Shown here: one piece after another, positions 6,193 to 6,583 of the stretch
How positions within the stretch are numbered: position 1 is the stretch's first letter
Layout: each line of letters opens with the position of its first letter
Assembly (NCBI GenBank): GCA_902492935.1
Contig: CABUNJ010000046.1
Span: 1 to 6,583 of the forward strand
Direction of reading: 5' to 3'
Source: an uncultured Collinsella sp.
GTDB lineage: Bacteria; Actinomycetota; Coriobacteriia; Coriobacteriales; Coriobacteriaceae
Length of the DNA: 6,583 bases
Translations under genes and position numbers: made by a program
Notes under the pieces: generated by a model
What the model saw: the letters and a program-made list of their open reading frames with translations, nothing else
Database searches by the model: none
Told to the model about the DNA's origin: nothing

Positions 6193-6348
6193 CATAATTT
6201 TCGGAATTAACGAGATTTCTTTCGTGCATAAGCCCGCATTTGAGTTTTCAGAACCGGATCAGTGGGTGATTCGGGATACAATCGTTACAGGAAACAACAC
6301 GCCCCGCGTAAGTGTTCGAAAGCGCGAGCGAGCAGTTTCCGGTGTTGT

Positions 6349-6380
6349 AAAATGTCCGGACTCCGAACCACGGGCATTTT
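6349..6380. terminator. Terminator-like hairpin
   Basis: AAAATGTCCG (6349-6358) pairs with CGGGCATTTT (6371-6380) with one G-T wobble and a 12-nt loop. The A- and T-rich ends give a U-tract in both directions (ATTTTAATTTG on the plus strand), so it could terminate transcription from either side. It would insulate the regulator promoter from genes to the right. Confidence 0.5.
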
Positions 6381-6385
6381 AATTT

Positions 6386-6429
6386 GCACGCGCGGCGCAA
6401 ATGCCTTCTACCGTCCGCACCGCGCGTGC
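6386..6429. repeat. Perfect 10-bp GC-rich inverted repeat
   Basis: GCACGCGCGG (6386-6395) is the exact reverse complement of CCGCGCGTGC (6420-6429), with a 24-bp centre. It starts 5 bp after the hairpin at 6349-6380. No function is evident. Confidence 0.45.
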
Positions 6430-6583
6430 GCCTACGGACCTTAAACCGAACTTCATACGAGTCAAGAAACGCGATGACGAACGTGCCCGCATCGGACGAT
6501 GGAGGCTGGCTGCGTTATCCCAAAAAAAGAGGCTTCGGTAGTTTGTGTGACAAGGGGCTAGCCTAGGCAGCAACGCTCTTCGC

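Larger units (their letters stand above)
6157..6583. other. Region upstream of the regulator without a supported gene
   Basis: After the regulator promoter (6169-6192) the sequence is mixed AT- and GC-rich with no gene I recognise. It contains inverted repeats at 6349-6380 and 6386-6429. An A-run at 6522-6528 gives a T7 tract on the minus strand but has no good stem in front of it. A minus-strand frame is open from the right edge to a TAA at 6379-6381 and could in principle be a gene end, but its sequence is not recognisable as protein. Confidence 0.5.

Noticed and set aside
6355..6375. tRNA-like T-arm (GGTTCGGAGTCC on the minus strand)
   Set aside because: The flanking bases do not form a T-arm stem or an acceptor stem. 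The sequence is the loop of the hairpin at 6349-6380.
6472..6566. Possible plus-strand small peptide starting at the ATG at 6472
   Set aside because: It has about 30 codons, no ribosome binding site and no recognisable sequence.
6379..6582. Minus-strand frame open from the right edge, possibly the end of an outside gene
   Set aside because: The peptide is Arg/Ser-rich without any motif, crosses a T7 tract and a GC palindrome, and has no support beyond being open. It cannot be excluded without the flanking sequence.

Overview
The window is GC-rich and gene-dense. All five convincing genes lie on the minus strand, so reading from high to low coordinates the order is: a winged-helix DNA-binding protein (5188-6156), a class C-type sortase (4127-5065), then gatC-gatA-gatB (3781 down to 280). 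The organism is most likely a high-GC Gram-positive. The sortase shows a Gram-positive wall, the GatCAB operon shows indirect amidation of tRNA, and the zinc-Cys GatB together with the sortase would fit a gut actinobacterium of the Coriobacteriia (Collinsella-like). That placement is a judgement from sequence style and was not tested by a search.

Layout. 1-279 is non-coding and made of stacked hairpins, including a 41-bp near-perfect inverted repeat (131-171 with 233-273) around a terminator-like hairpin just past the gatB stop. 280-3781 is the gatCAB operon: each pair of genes overlaps as TAATG, and each downstream ribosome binding site lies inside the end of the gene before it. 3782-4126 is intergenic. 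It holds the gatC promoter region, a 21-bp tandem repeat that runs into a perfect 19-bp inverted repeat, and a separate 10-bp stem just after the sortase stop. 4127-5065 is the sortase. 5066-5187 is a short intergenic stretch with a small palindrome upstream of the sortase start. 5188-6156 is the regulator, less GC-rich than the gat genes, with a 20-bp near-palindrome overlapping a TATAAT box upstream of its start. 6157-6583 has no gene I can support but carries two further inverted repeats.

Function. GatC, GatA and GatB together form the amidotransferase that turns Glu-tRNA(Gln), and in many bacteria Asp-tRNA(Asn), into the correctly charged Gln- or Asn-tRNA. The sortase should sit in the cell membrane and join or anchor surface proteins, but no substrate protein is encoded here. 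The regulator looks self-regulated and has no recognisable partner in the window. I found no clear new multi-gene system. The most unusual content is the repeat and hairpin architecture of the non-coding stretches and a roughly 60-residue insertion in GatB.
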